Source of the DNA: Anatilimnocola floriformis
GTDB taxonomy: Bacteria; Planctomycetota; Planctomycetia; Pirellulales; Pirellulaceae
Direction: 5' to 3'
NCBI RefSeq assembly: GCF_024256385.1
Contig: NZ_JAMLFW010000001.1
Coordinates: 6,138,001-6,202,000 of the forward strand
Length of the DNA: 64,000 bases
Part shown: in pieces, positions 63,701 to 64,000 of the stretch
How the letters are laid out: each line of letters opens with the position of its first letter
Position numbering within the stretch: the stretch's first letter is position 1
Notes under the pieces: generated by a model
The model's input: the letters and a program-made list of their open reading frames with translations, nothing else
Database searches by the model: none
Told to the model about the DNA's origin: nothing
Position numbers and translations under genes: made by a program

Positions 63701-64000
63701 GTTAAAGATTCTCGCGGGAATACAGCCCTTGAAGGGAGCAGAGGAAATCACAATCGATGCACTTGATGCGAGGCTGACAGACAAGGAGAACACTCGCTCA
63801 AATGCCAAAATGAAGACGTTTGCGAGAAGGTTCTTGCTTCAATGGCAACTAGCGGGGCGCGCTGAGCATAGGGATATGCAGGACTATCACTTGGCGAGTA
63901 TCACTAGGAATTGTGTTTCAGGAAAGACTGGCCGCAAAGTTGCCATGCATCTCTGCAAAGCCATCGGTGATGGAGTTGAATCATATGCAATCTCCTCGTA
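60729..64000 (+). CDS. Putative antiviral STAND-like NTPase with N-terminal PD-(D/E)XK nuclease-like domain, 3' partial
   Basis: An open frame starts at ATG 60729 (AAGG 5 nt upstream) and runs off the window with no stop, giving at least 1,090 residues. Residues 40-85 carry GGNQNAGDGGLDVVV with Asp56 and GIQVKTS with Gln79-x-Lys81, the D...QxK pattern of Mrr/Cap4-type PD-(D/E)XK nucleases. A second domain has Walker A GLSGIGKTR (242-250) and a Walker B-like HLVVDN (Asp302), followed by SGGNSRLAIAIS and an AAA/STAND lid region. The remainder (about 400-1090) is helical without obvious repeats. The order nuclease, STAND NTPase, helical sensor matches Avs-type defence proteins (family knowledge); the specific family is undescribed as far as I can recall. 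Codon use differs from neighbours, suggesting transfer. Confidence 0.75.
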   Translation, partial: MSTPLDITGGDIALLNDSDFRVLVRGLCEADLRIAGHSLLGVDTGGNQNAGDGGLDVVVTLNHEPPANSFIPRRNTGIQVKTSPMPKGKITAEMRPKNVLREEIKELVAKNGAYVIACSKDSLSQTMLKQRLGAMKTALGRAKGFNSTALHFLDQNKIAQWVGCHPSWGAWVRTQIGRPIAGWRPLGNWSRSPQDDDEYIIDDHVRFFDRRNADLRGSSVLDGIRTLRTSLSSAQACVRIAGLSGIGKTRFVQSLFDPRVAENPLNPDWALYADMSDDPHPSPVVMATALLAAGTPMHLVVDNCPRDLHKKLADICTQPNSRLNLVTVEYDVRDDIYDDSIVFKLEPASDQLIETLLERRFPEISEVNRRQIAAFSGGNSRLAIAISKTVKPNESIGHLRDLELFDRLFQQRNTADHGLRKSAEVCSLVYSFDVEEASPGSELASLACLGQKAPVVLYSDIAELRMRDLVQARGPFRAVLPHALANAMASCELETLPIARLLAHFIAGPPRLLQSFCHRLSFLVSSPVARRIASELLSQIEDSLAHIDKHRVTLLEYIAPVVTEETLKAFERASKTLGSDFVGSHMQTHRWSICKILWHIAYNEKHFRRATNILIEFAINETKDSSAPGQHFLRILFQSRYSGTKASPELRAQVVSDLLSSPESKRQSLGVELFSAALEDEPRAIFDSFEFGACDRDYGLSLTTRAEIREWFAQFFNIVLHFGCSASVVSEQVRSRFAERLFGVWVHVGLHDEVSDVARRLHSHRPWTDGWGVIRMILQYRHQLSKACVDAAVLLNEEFAPKDFIAKIRAIALSNTRDIPEPGDANEEFDICSAYERSYKVAFDLGVELATECSDELKDLLPEIVRSGGPRVFSFAQGIASGINEPDGLLDVFIDTYLALPNRGREMTAIHGVMVELWRRKRELVTSAVERLSHEPQFATFLPELQLQFWTDGDAAAIRLNRAIGSGLVDAFAFRRITYQVIQRKLGDQRLLKILAGIQPLKGAEEITIDALDARLTDKENTRSNAKMKTFARRFLLQWQLAGRAEHRDMQDYHLASITRNCVSGKTGRKVAMHLCKAIGDGVESYAISS

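Overview
The window looks like a chromosomal segment of a planctomycete, probably of the Pirellulaceae type. The signs are an enormous mosaic exoprotein opening with an LExR-type N-terminal motif, proteins beginning with NPYESP- or FSLRTLL-like stretches, a J-like protein without HPD, large secreted helical-repeat proteins, a Tat-exported Gfo/Idh/MocA oxidoreductase, and intergenic hairpin repeats of a style I associate with these genomes. This assignment is inferred from protein style; there is no rRNA or tRNA gene to confirm it.

Layout. (1) 1-26.8 kb is a single reading frame of about 8,940 residues. It encodes a predicted surface or secreted protein with C-type lectin-like, cadherin/Ig-like, two beta-propeller-like, LamG-like, PA14-like, autotransporter-type beta-strand and RTX-type repeats. 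Several internal duplications are visible. (2) 26.9-30.5 kb holds four plus-strand genes: a Tat-exported oxidoreductase, two small membrane proteins and a tartrate/D-malate dehydrogenase-type enzyme. (3) 30.6-34.1 kb holds minus-strand purK, two exported or membrane-anchored planctomycete proteins and a NhaR-like LysR regulator. The regulator is divergent from (4) a universal stress protein and a bestrophin-like channel (34.4-36.2 kb), with two dyad operator candidates in the gap. (5) 36.3-38.2 kb is a minus-strand pair with overlapping ends, a fatty-acid desaturase and a PPK2-family kinase. (6) 38.5-46.5 kb holds a J-like protein, three members of one secreted family (two of them a tandem pair with signs of gene conversion) and a six-segment membrane protein. 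(7) 46.6-51.8 kb is an SbcD/SbcC-like (YhaO/YhaN-like) pair whose phosphoesterase member has lost most expected metal ligands. (8) 51.8-57.7 kb is mostly housekeeping on the minus strand: coaX, obg, rpmA, a secreted protein, an HD-like protein, hisH and two small proteins. (9) 57.9-59.9 kb has a glycine-rich RRM protein, a 52-residue zinc-knuckle protein and a TIM-barrel sugar isomerase/epimerase-like protein.

(10) 60.0-64.0 kb is different in character. A repeat-bearing gap of about 780 bases leads into one open frame that runs off the right edge (at least 1,090 codons). It encodes an N-terminal PD-(D/E)XK-type nuclease-like domain, a P-loop STAND-like NTPase core and a long helical C-terminal part, with relaxed codon use unlike its neighbours. 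This is the architecture of antiviral STAND (Avs-like) defence proteins and is the best candidate in the window for an undescribed system.

I saw no CRISPR array, rRNA, tRNA, insertion sequence or integrase.
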